DNA of 64,000 nt, taken from assembly GCA_903886275.1 (NCBI GenBank), contig CAISLN010000038.1:143439-207438 (forward strand). The letters are read 5' to 3'. Below are positions 17,032-25,562 of the stretch, one piece after another. The notes below the pieces were generated by a model, which did no database searches, was not told the DNA's origin, and worked only from the letters and a program-made list of their open reading frames with translations. Made by a program: the position numbers and the translations under genes. The DNA comes from an uncultured beta proteobacterium. GTDB lineage: Bacteria; Pseudomonadota; Gammaproteobacteria; Burkholderiales; Burkholderiaceae_C. Every line of letters begins with the position of its first letter. Position 1 is the first letter of the stretch.

Positions 17032-17823
17032 ATGCCATCGCGCATCGCCCAATCTTTGCTTGGCCTTGGCCTGAGCCTTTCCTGCGCCATGGTGTGGGCG
17101 CAAGCGGATGGCCGCGCCGCTGCAGACAAGCCAAGCGCTGGGGGTTTTATTGGCTTGGGCGTGGGCTCTGCTCCTGCCTACCAAGGCTCGGACCAGCGCC
17201 GCACTGCGGGTCGGCCTGTGGGCGAGTACCGCTGGGCCAACGGTTTTTACCTGGGTGGGCGCGATGGGCTGGCGGGTTTTCAAATGAACGCCACGCCCCA
17301 ACTTCGGCTGGGCCTGGCCCTGGGGATGGATGGTGGACGCAAGGAGTCTGACGCAAGCGCCCTTGCCGGCATGGGCGACCTCGAAGCCAAAGCCACCCTG
17401 CATGCCTCCGCAAAATTCGCACTGAGTGAAGCGCTTGCGCTCAGCAGCAGCCTGCAAATGGGTGCGGGCAGCGCAGGCAAAGGCGGCTTGCTCAACGTGG
17501 GTGTCGGCTACACCCTGCCCGTAGGCGAGCGCACCAGGCTCACCCTGAACATGGGTGCAACGCTGGCCAACGCGGACTACATGCAAGACTACTTTGGCGT
17601 GAGCGCCGCGCAAGCCCTCGCCAGCGGCTACAGCGTCTACACACCGAGTTCGGGGCTGCGCGATATCAGCGCCGGGCTGAGCCTGATGCACCCCATCAAC
17701 CGCGACTGGATGCTGATCGGCAGCTTGACCAGCACCACCTTGGCAGACTCCGCCAAACGCAGCCCGCTCACACGCAGCGAAAGCTCTCAAAGCGCTTTTG
17801 TAGCCGTGGCCTACAACTTCTGA
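17032..17823 (+). CDS. MipA/OmpV-family outer-membrane protein
   Basis: About 263 residues. N-terminal signal peptide (IAQSLLGLGLSLSCAMVWAQA), then a beta-barrel-like sequence beginning GGFIGLGVGSAPAYQGSDQRR, as in MipA/OmpV, and ending with an aromatic C-terminus (VAYNF) typical of BAM substrates. ATG 17032 gives the cleanest signal peptide; ATGs at 16990 and 17002 would lengthen the n-region. MipA proteins act as scaffolds between murein hydrolases and synthases or as outer-membrane transport proteins; which applies here is unclear. The divergent ABC exporter makes an envelope role plausible. Confidence 0.8.
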   Translation: MPSRIAQSLLGLGLSLSCAMVWAQADGRAAADKPSAGGFIGLGVGSAPAYQGSDQRRTAGRPVGEYRWANGFYLGGRDGLAGFQMNATPQLRLGLALGMDGGRKESDASALAGMGDLEAKATLHASAKFALSEALALSSSLQMGAGSAGKGGLLNVGVGYTLPVGERTRLTLNMGATLANADYMQDYFGVSAAQALASGYSVYTPSSGLRDISAGLSLMHPINRDWMLIGSLTSTTLADSAKRSPLTRSESSQSAFVAVAYNF

Positions 17824-17839
17824 CGGTTGTTGCGCGCAT

Positions 17840-17880
17840 GCCCCCAAACACCCGTTGAGGTCTTGGGGGCGGCTGTTTTA
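17840..17880 (+). terminator. Rho-independent-type terminator of the MipA-like gene
   Basis: Stem GCCCCCAA (17840-17847) with TTGGGGGC (17863-17870), 15-base loop, followed by a T-rich stretch (GGCTGTTTTA). It lies 17 bases after the stop. Confidence 0.7.
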
Positions 17881-17949
17881 TCCAACGCCTCCGCACCTGA
17901 ATTGGGCCGGGACCCGTTCCTTCCATAGGCAGACCACTTGTTCAAAAAA

Positions 17950-17999
17950 GAAAATCCTTTCTAAAAAATTAAACTCAAGGAAAGTTTTTTCTTTATACT
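17950..17999 (+). promoter_or_regulatory. iol promoter with paired GAAA-N4-TTTC operator sites
   Basis: GAAAATCCTTTC (17950-17961) and GAAAGTTTTTTC (17980-17991) share the dyad GAAA-N4-TTTC and start exactly 30 bases apart, so they lie on the same helix face. A -10-like TATACT follows at 17994-17999; no good -35 is seen. The second site would overlap the RNA polymerase footprint, which suggests repression. By analogy with inositol operons a regulator such as IolR (RpiR family) is possible, but none is encoded here. Confidence 0.5.
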
Positions 18000-18086
18000 T
18001 GCGGTTCGGTCAAGCCCTGCCTGCCCCTGCACCCTTTGCACCGGGCCAGCTACGACCGATCACCTTCTTTGGATGGAACACTCTCT

Positions 18087-20039
18087 ATGGCTAGCTTGAA
18101 TTTTCCTGTCGGTCGCAGCGTGGATCTGGCCTGCCTGGGCCGCCTGGCGGTGGACCTGTATGCGCAGCAATTTGGCGCCAGGTTGGAGGACGCACGCAGC
18201 ATGGCCAAGTACCTGGGCGGCAGCTCGGGCAACCTGGCCTTTGGCGTGGCGCGATTGGGTCTGCGCAGCGCCATGATTGCCCGCGTGGGCGACGAGCAGA
18301 TGGGCCGCTTTTTGACGCAGACGCTGAAGGCCGAGGGCTGCGACACCTCGCAGGTGCAAATAGACCCCGAGCGCCTGACCGCCCTGGTGCTCTTGGGCCT
18401 GAAGGACCGCGACACCTTTCCGCTGCTGTTTGTGCGCGAGAACTGCGCCGACATGGCGCTGGACGCGGCGCTGATCGACGAGGCCTTTATGGCCCAATGC
18501 CGCGCCTTGGCGATTACTGGTACGCACCTGTCCACTCCCACCACCCGCAAAGCCGCACAAACCGCGCTAACGTTTGCCGCCAAACATGGCGTGGTGCGCG
18601 TGCTCGACATTGACTACCGCCCGGTGCTGTGGGGATTGACGGGCCGTGGCGCCGGTGAGAACCGCTATGTGGCCGATGCCCATGTGACCGCGCAACTGCA
18701 AGAAATGCTGCCGCACTTTGAGCTGCTGGTGGGCACCGAGGAAGAGTTCTTTATCGCCGGTGGTGTAAGCGACGACCTCATCGCCAGCCTCAAGGCCGTG
18801 CGCGCTTTGAGTGGCGCCACGCTGGTGGTCAAGCGCGGCGCCATGGGTTGCTGCGTGATCGAGGGCGACATTCCGGCGCACATCGATGAGGCCACCACCT
18901 ACCGCGGCGAGCGCGTCGAGGTGCTGAACGTCTTGGGTGCGGGCGACGCCTTTTTGTCCGGCCTGATGGCCACGCTGCTGCAAGGCAAGGACTGGGGCGA
19001 AGCCACAAAGATTGCGAATGCCTGCGGTGCCATCGTGGTGTCGCGCCACGCCTGCTCGGCCGCCATGCCCACGCCGACCGAACTGGACCATTGGTTTGGC
19101 GGCAGCCGCAATCCCAAGGTCGATGCCGACTCGCAACTCGCGCATCTGCACCGCGTCACCACGGCGCGTGCGCAATGGGACGAACTCTGCGTCATGGCCT
19201 TTGACCACCGCAGCCAGTTCTATGACATGGCGCGGGAAGCCGCGGTGTCGGATACACGCATCCCGGCGCTCAAAAAGTTGCTGGTGCAGGCCGCGTCCCA
19301 AGTGGAAACCGAGCGCCAACTGCAGGGCCAGACCGGCGTGCTCATTGACGGCGGCGACTACGGGCGCGACGCCCTGGCCAGCGCCACCGGGCGCGGCTGG
19401 TGGGTAGGCAGGCCGGTGGAGCTGCCGGGCTCGCGCCCGCTGCGCTTTGACGGCACCCGCTCGATTGGCAGTGACCTGGTCCACTGGCCGACCGAGCAGG
19501 TGGTGAAGTGCCTGCTGCACTACCACCCGGACGATGCGTTTGCACTGCGCCTGGAGCAGGAGCAAAAAGTGCTGGAGCTGTGGGAAGCCACGCGACAGAG
19601 CGGCAACGAGCTGCTGCTGGAAATCATCCTGCCCAAGGCCTTGGTCGTAGCGGGTGAGGAAGACGCGGCCGTGCTGCGCGCCGTCAAACGCTTTTACAAC
19701 ATCGGCGTCAAGCCCGAGTGGTGGAAGCTGGCCCCCATGTCGGCAGCAGGTTGGCAGGCGCTGGAAACTCTGGTGGGCGAGCGTGACCCGCATTGCCGCG
19801 GCGCCGTCATCCTGGGACTGAACCAGCCCATCGCGCATTTGGTGGACAGCTTTCGCGTGGCCACCAACCCCATCGTCCGGGGCTTTATGGTGGGCAGAAG
19901 CCTGTGGATGGAGGAGTCGCTGGACTGGCTGCGCGGCAGCATCGATGACGCTACATTGGTGAGCCGCGTGGCCGCCAACTACACCGTGCTGGTGGACGCT
20001 TGGCGCAACCGCCGCAGCATGGTCCGCACGGTCGCTTAA
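18087..20039 (+). CDS. iolC: 5-dehydro-2-deoxygluconokinase fused to DUF2090 (IolC)
   Basis: 650 residues. Residues 1 to about 330 are a PfkB sugar kinase: YLGGSSGNLAFGVARLG, the sugar-binding and lid region, and the catalytic NVLGAGDAF. Residues 335-650 are a DUF2090 domain (ELCVMAFDHRSQFYDMA, LLEIILPKA), an aldolase-like barrel fused to IolC in many proteobacteria. The enzyme phosphorylates 5-dehydro-2-deoxygluconate in myo-inositol catabolism. The fused domain may supply the following aldolase step, since no separate iolJ is nearby (inference). First gene of iolC-iolD-iolE-iolB, behind the paired operator sites. Confidence 0.93.
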   Translation: MASLNFPVGRSVDLACLGRLAVDLYAQQFGARLEDARSMAKYLGGSSGNLAFGVARLGLRSAMIARVGDEQMGRFLTQTLKAEGCDTSQVQIDPERLTALVLLGLKDRDTFPLLFVRENCADMALDAALIDEAFMAQCRALAITGTHLSTPTTRKAAQTALTFAAKHGVVRVLDIDYRPVLWGLTGRGAGENRYVADAHVTAQLQEMLPHFELLVGTEEEFFIAGGVSDDLIASLKAVRALSGATLVVKRGAMGCCVIEGDIPAHIDEATTYRGERVEVLNVLGAGDAFLSGLMATLLQGKDWGEATKIANACGAIVVSRHACSAAMPTPTELDHWFGGSRNPKVDADSQLAHLHRVTTARAQWDELCVMAFDHRSQFYDMAREAAVSDTRIPALKKLLVQAASQVETERQLQGQTGVLIDGGDYGRDALASATGRGWWVGRPVELPGSRPLRFDGTRSIGSDLVHWPTEQVVKCLLHYHPDDAFALRLEQEQKVLELWEATRQSGNELLLEIILPKALVVAGEEDAAVLRAVKRFYNIGVKPEWWKLAPMSAAGWQALETLVGERDPHCRGAVILGLNQPIAHLVDSFRVATNPIVRGFMVGRSLWMEESLDWLRGSIDDATLVSRVAANYTVLVDAWRNRRSMVRTVA

Positions 20040-20058
20040 AGAGTACCAGGAGAGCAAC

Positions 20059-21930
20059 ATGACAACGATTCGACTGACCATGGCCCAGGCCCTGGTGAAA
20101 TACCTGGCCGCCCTGCGCGTGGAGATGGCAGACGGCAGCGTGGAGGCCTATTGCGGCGGTGTGTTCACCATCTTTGGCCACGGCAATGTGGCAGGCATGG
20201 GCGAAGCGCTCTGGGCCGAGCGCGCGGCGCTGCCCACTTACCGCGCCCACAACGAGCAGGGCATGGCCCATGCGGCCATAGGCTTTGCGAAGGCACAACT
20301 GCGCCAACGCATGATGGCGGTGTGTTCCAGCATTGGCCCGGGTGCCACCAATATGGTGACGGCCGCAGCCGTGGCCCATGTCAACCGCTTGCCTTTGCTG
20401 CTGCTGCCCGGCGACACCTTTGCCACGCGCGCGCCTGACCCCGTCTTGCAGCAGGTGGAAAGCTTCCAGCAGGGCGATGTGTCGGCCAATGATTGCTTTC
20501 GCCCGGTCACCCGTTACTTTGACCGCATCAGCCGCCCGGAGCAGTTGCTGACCGCCCTGCCCCGCGCCATCCAGGTGATGACCGATCCGGCCAACTGCGG
20601 CCCGGTCTGCCTGGCCCTGCCGCAGGATGTGCAGGCCCATGCCTTTGATTACCCGACCCGCTTTTTTGCGCCGGAAGTGATCCGCTTTAGACGCCCGCCC
20701 GCCGACGCGTTTGAACTGAGCCGCGCCGCCGCCCTGCTCAAGACCGCCAAGCAGCCCCTGATCGTGGCCGGTGGTGGCGTGCTCTACAGCCAGGCCTGGG
20801 ACGCCCTGCGCGCCTTTGCAGAAGCGTTTGGTATTCCCGTGGTGGAGTCGCATGGGGGCAAGAGCGCAATGGCCTGGGACCACCCGCTCAATGTGGGCGG
20901 CATTGGTGTGGACGGTGGCCCGGCCGCCAACGCCCTGGCCCGCGAGGCCGATGTGGTGTTTGCCATCGGCACGCGCCTGCAGGACTTCACCACCGGTTCG
21001 CACGCCCTGTTTGCCAAGGCAAAGCTCTTGAGCCTGAACGTGCAGCCCTTTGATGCTGGCAAATGGAGCGGCACCGCCTTGGTGGCCGACGCCCGCGTGG
21101 GGCTGGAGCAACTCAGCGTGGCCTTGAGCGGCTGGCGGGCCCATGCGGCGTGGACCTCGCGCTGCAAACTGGAGGCCGCTGCTTGGGTATTGAAGGTGAC
21201 CGAACTCACCACCAAGGTGCCGGCCCAAGGGACGCTGCCCTATGACGCCGAGGTGATGGGCGCGGTGCGCGACTCGCTCAACGACTTTGGCGGCGACAGC
21301 GGCAAGCACGATGTGGTGGTCTGCGCCGCCGGTACCCTGCCGGCCGAGCTGCACAAGCTGTGGCGTGCCTCCCTGCCCGGCAATTACCACATGGAATACG
21401 GCTACTCCTGCATGGGCTATGAGATCGCCGGGGCGCTGGGCGCCAAGATGGCCAGACCCGCTCAGGAAGTGATTGTGATGGTGGGCGACGGCTCTTACAT
21501 GATGATGAATTCCGAGCTGGCCACCTCGGTGCTGCTGGGCAAAAAGCTCATCGTCGTGGTGCTGGACAACCGCGGCTATGGCTGCATAGCACGTCTGCAA
21601 AACGCCACCGGCAGCCCCAGCTTCAACAACATGCTCGATGACTGCATCCCAGAGGGCGGCGAGGCCAGCCGCATCGACTTCGCCATGCACGCGGCCTCCA
21701 TGGGTGCCGACGCAGTGCATGTGAAAAGCGTGGCCGAACTCAAGAGCGCCATGGTGAGCGCCCGCGCCGCCCGGCGCAGCCAGGTTCTGGTGATTGACAC
21801 CACGCACAAGCGCACCACGGCTGAGGGCGGTTGCTGGTGGGAAGTGGGCATTCCCGAAGTGTCTGCGCGCCCAGAGGTGAACCAGGCCCATGCCGGTTTT
21901 CTGAGCGCCAAAAAAGACCAACGTATTTAG
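20059..21930 (+). CDS. iolD: 3D-(3,5/4)-trihydroxycyclohexane-1,2-dione hydrolase
   Basis: Thiamine-diphosphate enzyme, 623 residues, that opens the cyclohexanedione ring in inositol breakdown to give 5-deoxy-glucuronate. The N-terminal pyrimidine-binding domain has the catalytic Glu in AHNEQGMAHAA. The C-terminal domain has the TPP/Mg motif GDGSYMMMNSELATSV...DNRGYG, and EYGYSCMGYEIAGALGAK precedes it. Start ATG 20059 has AGGAG nine bases upstream. It follows iolC by 19 bases in the same operon. Confidence 0.95.
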   Translation: MTTIRLTMAQALVKYLAALRVEMADGSVEAYCGGVFTIFGHGNVAGMGEALWAERAALPTYRAHNEQGMAHAAIGFAKAQLRQRMMAVCSSIGPGATNMVTAAAVAHVNRLPLLLLPGDTFATRAPDPVLQQVESFQQGDVSANDCFRPVTRYFDRISRPEQLLTALPRAIQVMTDPANCGPVCLALPQDVQAHAFDYPTRFFAPEVIRFRRPPADAFELSRAAALLKTAKQPLIVAGGGVLYSQAWDALRAFAEAFGIPVVESHGGKSAMAWDHPLNVGGIGVDGGPAANALAREADVVFAIGTRLQDFTTGSHALFAKAKLLSLNVQPFDAGKWSGTALVADARVGLEQLSVALSGWRAHAAWTSRCKLEAAAWVLKVTELTTKVPAQGTLPYDAEVMGAVRDSLNDFGGDSGKHDVVVCAAGTLPAELHKLWRASLPGNYHMEYGYSCMGYEIAGALGAKMARPAQEVIVMVGDGSYMMMNSELATSVLLGKKLIVVVLDNRGYGCIARLQNATGSPSFNNMLDDCIPEGGEASRIDFAMHAASMGADAVHVKSVAELKSAMVSARAARRSQVLVIDTTHKRTTAEGGCWWEVGIPEVSARPEVNQAHAGFLSAKKDQRI

Positions 21931-21994
21931 CGCACACTTAGCAGCCGGCGCCTTTGAAGCGCGGACCACCCCATTACCTATAAAGAGAACTGCT

Positions 21995-22921
21995 ATGACT
22001 TGGAACGTACGAATCGGCATCAACCCCATCTCTTGGATGAACGACGACCTGCCCTCGCTGGGCGGCGAAACGCTGCTGGAGACAGCGCTGCGCGAGGGCA
22101 AGGAAATCGGCTACGAGGGCTTTGAGCTGGGCAACAAATTCCCCAAGGACGGTCCCGGCCTGAAGGCCAAGCTGGCCGAATTTGACCTGGCTTGCGTGTC
22201 GGGCTGGTACTCCGGTTTTCTGGCCGAGGTGGAGAGTGGGCAGGGCAATGCCGACGCGGTGGCCGCAGAGATTGAATGCTGCAAGTCGCACATGAGCCGC
22301 CTGCAATACAACGGCGTCAAAGTGGTGGTCTATGGCGAATGCGCAGGCACCGTGCAGGGCCAGATCGACACGCCTGTTGCCAAGCGGCCCAGCTTCGCAA
22401 ACGACGCACAGTGGCAGGCCTATGGCGAGCGCCTGAACGCCTTTGGTGCGCACCTGATTGAGACCTACGGCATCCAACTGGCCTACCACCACCACATGGG
22501 CGCCTATGTGGAGTCGCCGGCCGATGTGGACAAGCTGATGGAGGTGACCGACCCGGCCAAGGTCTTCCTTCTGTATGACACCGGACACGCTTTTTATGGC
22601 GGCGCACAAGACCCTGTGGCCCTGCTCAAAAAACACATTAGCCGCGTGGTGCATGTGCACTGCAAGGACGTGCGCACTGCCGTCATCGCCCAGGCCCGCA
22701 ACGACGGCTGGAGCTTTTTGAATGGCGTCATCAACGGCATCTTTACCGTGCCAGGCGACGGCAGCATTGACTACCGCGCGGTGCTCACCACGCTCAAGGA
22801 CGCCGGCTATGAAGGCTGGCTGGTGGTGGAGGCCGAGCAGGACCCGGCCGTGGCCCCAAGCTACGCGTACGCGAAAAAGGGATATGAGACCCTGCGCGCC
22901 CTGGTCAACGAACTGAGCTAA
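21995..22921 (+). CDS. iolE: Inosose dehydratase
   Basis: Dehydrates 2-keto-myo-inositol to the trihydroxycyclohexanedione used by IolD. 308 residues, AP-endonuclease-type TIM barrel with family stretches IGINPISWMNDD near the N-terminus, YHHHMGAYVE (metal-ligand region), YDTGHAFYGG and VHCKDVR. AAAGAGAA precedes the ATG. It is separated from iolD by 64 bases and from iolB by nine. Confidence 0.95.
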   Translation: MTWNVRIGINPISWMNDDLPSLGGETLLETALREGKEIGYEGFELGNKFPKDGPGLKAKLAEFDLACVSGWYSGFLAEVESGQGNADAVAAEIECCKSHMSRLQYNGVKVVVYGECAGTVQGQIDTPVAKRPSFANDAQWQAYGERLNAFGAHLIETYGIQLAYHHHMGAYVESPADVDKLMEVTDPAKVFLLYDTGHAFYGGAQDPVALLKKHISRVVHVHCKDVRTAVIAQARNDGWSFLNGVINGIFTVPGDGSIDYRAVLTTLKDAGYEGWLVVEAEQDPAVAPSYAYAKKGYETLRALVNELS

Positions 22922-22930
22922 GGACACACC

Positions 22931-23752
22931 ATGGTCAGCCCCCTGCTTGCCAAGTCGGCTTCAAAAGGTCGCGAAATTGTCAGCGTGACACCCGAGCGCG
23001 CGGGCTGGACCCATGTGGGCTTCAGGGCGGTGCGCCTGCAGCCTGGTGAAAGCGAAACCCTGCTTACCGGCACGCGCGAACTGTGTCTGGTGGTGCTGAC
23101 CGGCACGGTGGACGTGACGGTGGATGGCGTCACCTATGCGAACTTAGGAATGCGCAAAAGCGTGTTTGAAGAGGTCTCGCCCGCAGCCGTCTATGTGCCG
23201 GCCGGCAAGACCGTCACCTTCTGCAATGCGACCGGTGCCATGGGCTTGGCCGAAGTGGCGCTCTGCAGCGCACCAGGGCAGGGGGGCTCCGGCGAGGTCA
23301 GCGTGATCGACTCTGCAGCCATGCGCCGCAGCGTGCGCGGCAAGGGCACCAACACGCGCACTATCTGCGACATCCTGCCGCACGACGACCCGCGCGCCGC
23401 CCATCTGCTGGTGGTGGAGGTGATGACACCGGCCAGCCACAGCTCAAGCTACCCGCCCCACAAGCACGATGTGGAGCAGCCCCCGGTGGAGACGCTGCTG
23501 GAGGAAACCTATTACCACCGCCTGAATCCGCCGCAGGGCTTTGCCTACCAGCGCGTCTACACCGACGACCGCAGCCTCGACGAGGCCTGCGCAGTGGAAG
23601 ACCACGATGTGGTGATGGTGCCGCGCGGCTACCACCCGGTCACCGCCCCGCATGGCTATGACCTGTATTACCTCAACGTGATGGCCGGCCCCAACCGCTT
23701 TTGGGTCTTCAAGAACGACCCGGCGCACGAATGGATGCTGGCCAAGGCTTAA
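22931..23752 (+). CDS. iolB: 5-deoxy-glucuronate isomerase
   Basis: Converts 5-deoxy-glucuronate to 5-dehydro-2-deoxygluconate, the IolC substrate. 273 residues, bicupin. Metal-binding residues are in SSYPPHKHDVEQPPVETLLEE and MVPRGYHPV, and the C-terminal signature GPNRFWVFKNDPAHEW is intact. Last gene of the operon; the inositol dehydrogenase (iolG) is not in the window, and an iolA-type gene (mmsA) follows after about 2.9 kb. Its last 70 bases are the source of the duplicated tail at 24706-24764. Confidence 0.95.
   Translation: MVSPLLAKSASKGREIVSVTPERAGWTHVGFRAVRLQPGESETLLTGTRELCLVVLTGTVDVTVDGVTYANLGMRKSVFEEVSPAAVYVPAGKTVTFCNATGAMGLAEVALCSAPGQGGSGEVSVIDSAAMRRSVRGKGTNTRTICDILPHDDPRAAHLLVVEVMTPASHSSSYPPHKHDVEQPPVETLLEETYYHRLNPPQGFAYQRVYTDDRSLDEACAVEDHDVVMVPRGYHPVTAPHGYDLYYLNVMAGPNRFWVFKNDPAHEWMLAKA
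23682..23740 (+). repeat. Direct repeat, iolB-resident copy
   Basis: Within the iolB 3' end. 59 bases match 24706-24764 with three mismatches; the first 48 bases are identical. The two copies lie exactly 1024 bases apart, in the same orientation, and bracket the HigBA module. Confidence 0.85.
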
Positions 23753-23813
23753 GCCATTTGGCAGGGCGTCCGGATTGGCCGGTGGGTGGGTGCCGACAGG
23801 CTTTGCCAGACGG

Positions 23814-24134
23814 TTACCGCAGCTGCCCGAGTTCCGCAAAGTTACTGATTTTGACGACACCATCAGGGAACCGAGCCAACACTTCCAATTGACCGCCCAT
23901 CGCTTCGATGTGACTGCGTAAAGTGGACAAGTACATGTCGGTTCGCCTTTCCATTTTGGCTATGGCCGGCTGTTGAACATGCAGCACATCGGCGAGCATT
24001 TTTTGCGAAAGCCCACGCGCTTGACGCAGCTCGTTCAGGGGCAATGCAGACAACATGGTTTGCGCACTGGCGCCAGAGCGTGCCTGGGCCGCCGGTGTCA
24101 TGCGAGCGCGTAGATCGCTAAATTTATTTGCCAT
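23814..24134 (-). CDS. higA: HigA-like antitoxin (XRE family)
   Basis: 106 residues with a helix-turn-helix of the lambda-repressor type: LNELRQARGLSQKMLADVLHVQQPAIAKME, then RSHIEAMGGQLEVLARF as in HigA-type antitoxins. It follows and overlaps the toxin gene by 11 bases; toxin-first order is typical for higBA. It should neutralise the upstream toxin and bind the operator at 24517-24534. Confidence 0.85.
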   Translation of the reverse strand: MANKFSDLRARMTPAAQARSGASAQTMLSALPLNELRQARGLSQKMLADVLHVQQPAIAKMERRTDMYLSTLRSHIEAMGGQLEVLARFPDGVVKISNFAELGQLR

Positions 24135-24492
24135 CGGTCAGTCCTTCCTTTCGAAGTTGCTCAATATGTTCGTCGTATAGCTGGTCGGCTACCGGAATGT
24201 GGATGTCATACCAACGATCAGATCCCGTCTTGTCACCGCCAATCAACAAAATGGCGGATCTACGGGGATCAAATGCGTACAGCGTACGCAATGGCCTACC
24301 GCCCTGCTGCGTACGAAGCTCGCGCATGTGTGTATGCCTGGAGCCGTTGATGCCACTGCTGTGCGGGAAGCCAAGCGCAGGCCCCCGGGCCTCCAAAAGG
24401 CGCACGCTGGAATCAAGCGCTTCCTGTTCGCCTTCTGATAGCGTAGCCCACCAGTCCCCGAACTCATTGGTGTATTCAACATCCCAAGTCAT
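24124..24492 (-). CDS. higB: HigB-like toxin (RelE superfamily, Gp49-like)
   Basis: 122 residues. Family features: EFGDWWATLSEGEQEALDSSVRLLE near the N-terminus, then MRELRTQQGGRPLRTLYAFDPRRSAILLIGGDK and RWYDIHIPVADQLYDEHI. Relatives are ribosome-dependent mRNA interferases. The ATG at 24492 lies seven bases below a -10-like TACAGT and has no ribosome-binding site, so the transcript may be leaderless. The module sits between intact iolB and a stray copy of the iolB tail. Confidence 0.85.
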   Translation of the reverse strand: MTWDVEYTNEFGDWWATLSEGEQEALDSSVRLLEARGPALGFPHSSGINGSRHTHMRELRTQQGGRPLRTLYAFDPRRSAILLIGGDKTGSDRWYDIHIPVADQLYDEHIEQLRKEGLTDGK

Positions 24493-24498
24493 CCATGG

Positions 24499-24534
24499 AC
24501 TGTAACGGCTCGAATTTATTCCGTCAATGGAATA
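24499..24534 (-). promoter_or_regulatory. higBA promoter with overlapping dyad operator
   Basis: On the minus strand, -35 TTGACG and -10 TACAGT (24504-24499) are spaced 17 bases. The dyad TATTCC-N6-GGAATA (24517-24534) covers the -35, as expected for autorepression by an XRE antitoxin. Confidence 0.6.
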
Positions 24535-24705
24535 CTCTTCCGCACTTTCATGACCGAGGGTTCAAGGCATCTCAACATAGCAAGGCAGGTCTGGCCTCCG
24601 AATCGGGGCGGTGTGAACTGCACGTTCAATGCCTGTATCAGGTGCCGAGGAACGACCACACACGTACCAAAAGAGACCTCTGTAGAGGAATCGCTTGGAA
24701 TTTTT

Positions 24706-24764
24706 TGGCCGGCCCCAACCGCTTTTGGGTCTTCAAGAACGACCCGGCGCACGGGTGGATGGTG
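24706..24764 (+). pseudogene. Duplicated iolB 3'-end fragment
   Basis: Encodes GPNRFWVFKNDPAHGWM, the iolB C-terminus, but without the rest of the gene. The first 48 bases are identical to iolB and three mismatches fall in the last 11. The stop is not retained. Beyond it, GATGCCGACAGTAGGCT weakly resembles the sequence after the real iolB stop. Confidence 0.85.
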
Positions 24765-25204
24765 GCCTTTCTTGGGCTCAGCGATGCCGACAGTAGGCTG
24801 CTAGCCACCGCTGGTACAGCGCTCATTCAGTGGCCCTGAAAGCATCGAGAAGTTGGCATGCGAACTGCAATGCCGTGCTTGTTCGTCATTGAGCCCCACG
24901 CAGCAGAAGCGAGCCTTCGCGAAGGGCACGCGGATGGAACATCGATAAGAAACCCTTAAGTTGGCCCTCGCAATAATGGAACCGGCCAAAGTTCGAACGC
25001 CAGGGCGTTGAAATAGATGAAGGTGCGCAGTGCCGAGGCGCTTGGCTGGATAGGGTGAACCGGATCAATGGATTGAACGGCCGACGGTTGGCTGAGGTGT
25101 GACGCCCACTGCACCGTCCCACTATCCGCCAAACGGATAGCTCGGTTGCGAGACACAATCTGACGAGCTTGTGTGGAAAATATTAGTTCTTCAAAAGGCA
25201 AACC
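24765..25204. other. Unassigned, more AT-rich stretch
   Basis: No convincing gene on either strand. Short open frames lack ribosome-binding sites and recognisable motifs. Base composition is lower in G+C than the flanks, which suggests acquired or decayed DNA next to the duplicated iolB tail. Confidence 0.4.
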
Positions 25205-25486
25205 ATGAAAGCAATACTGACAGTGATCGCTCTGATGGGTGGATTTGCTTCGGCTACCCAAGCGGCCGAGGAATTGCCTCAAACCTGCATCCAAATCAGG
25301 GAACGAATAAAGGCAGTCACTGGATTGGTCGCAGTACCCAGCATCGATTTGATCCAACAAATCGGTAAGCATCCGGAATGCAACTTTACTTCAGCTGAAA
25401 TCTATCGCTGCGCCCGCGGCGACATGCCACCGCCACCACAGGAAGCCCATGACCAGCACCGTAGCCAAGAGCATGACGACGATTGA
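25205..25486 (+). CDS. Small exported protein of unknown function
   Basis: 93 residues. Clear signal peptide (MKAILTVIALMGGFASATQAA, cleavage before EE), mature part of about 70 residues with three cysteines (TCIQI, ECNFT, RCARG) and an acidic/His-rich tail. AAAAGG lies seven bases before the ATG. The last 96 bases overlap the antisense small membrane-protein gene, so one of the two 3' ends may be spurious. No family recognised. Confidence 0.55.
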   Translation: MKAILTVIALMGGFASATQAAEELPQTCIQIRERIKAVTGLVAVPSIDLIQQIGKHPECNFTSAEIYRCARGDMPPPPQEAHDQHRSQEHDDD

Positions 25487-25555
25487 CAGGTTCAAAAACT
25501 GCTTGTTTTGATGGGCGGCCTGCGCCGGCAAGGCGCGGTGCAGGCCCCCTCTCAT
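25391..25555 (-). CDS. Possible small membrane protein
   Basis: 54 residues with one strong membrane helix (LSIVVMLLATVLVMGFLWW) after a basic, Gln-rich N-terminus. AGGGA precedes the ATG by five to six bases. It starts seven bases after the LysR gene on the same strand, so it could be co-transcribed. The 3' part is antisense to the exported protein at 25205. Short and without a recognised family, hence low confidence. Confidence 0.4.
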   Translation of the reverse strand: MRGGLHRALPAQAAHQNKQFLNLSIVVMLLATVLVMGFLWWRWHVAAGAAIDFS

Positions 25556-25562
25556 TTCGTCC

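Noticed and set aside
18567..22101. Long antisense open frames opposite iolC and iolD
   Set aside because: His/Gln/Arg-rich shadows of well-identified genes, no ribosome-binding sites or domains.
24765..25204. Transposase remnant next to the duplicated iolB tail
   Set aside because: Searched by eye on both strands; no transposase motif or terminal inverted repeats could be supported.
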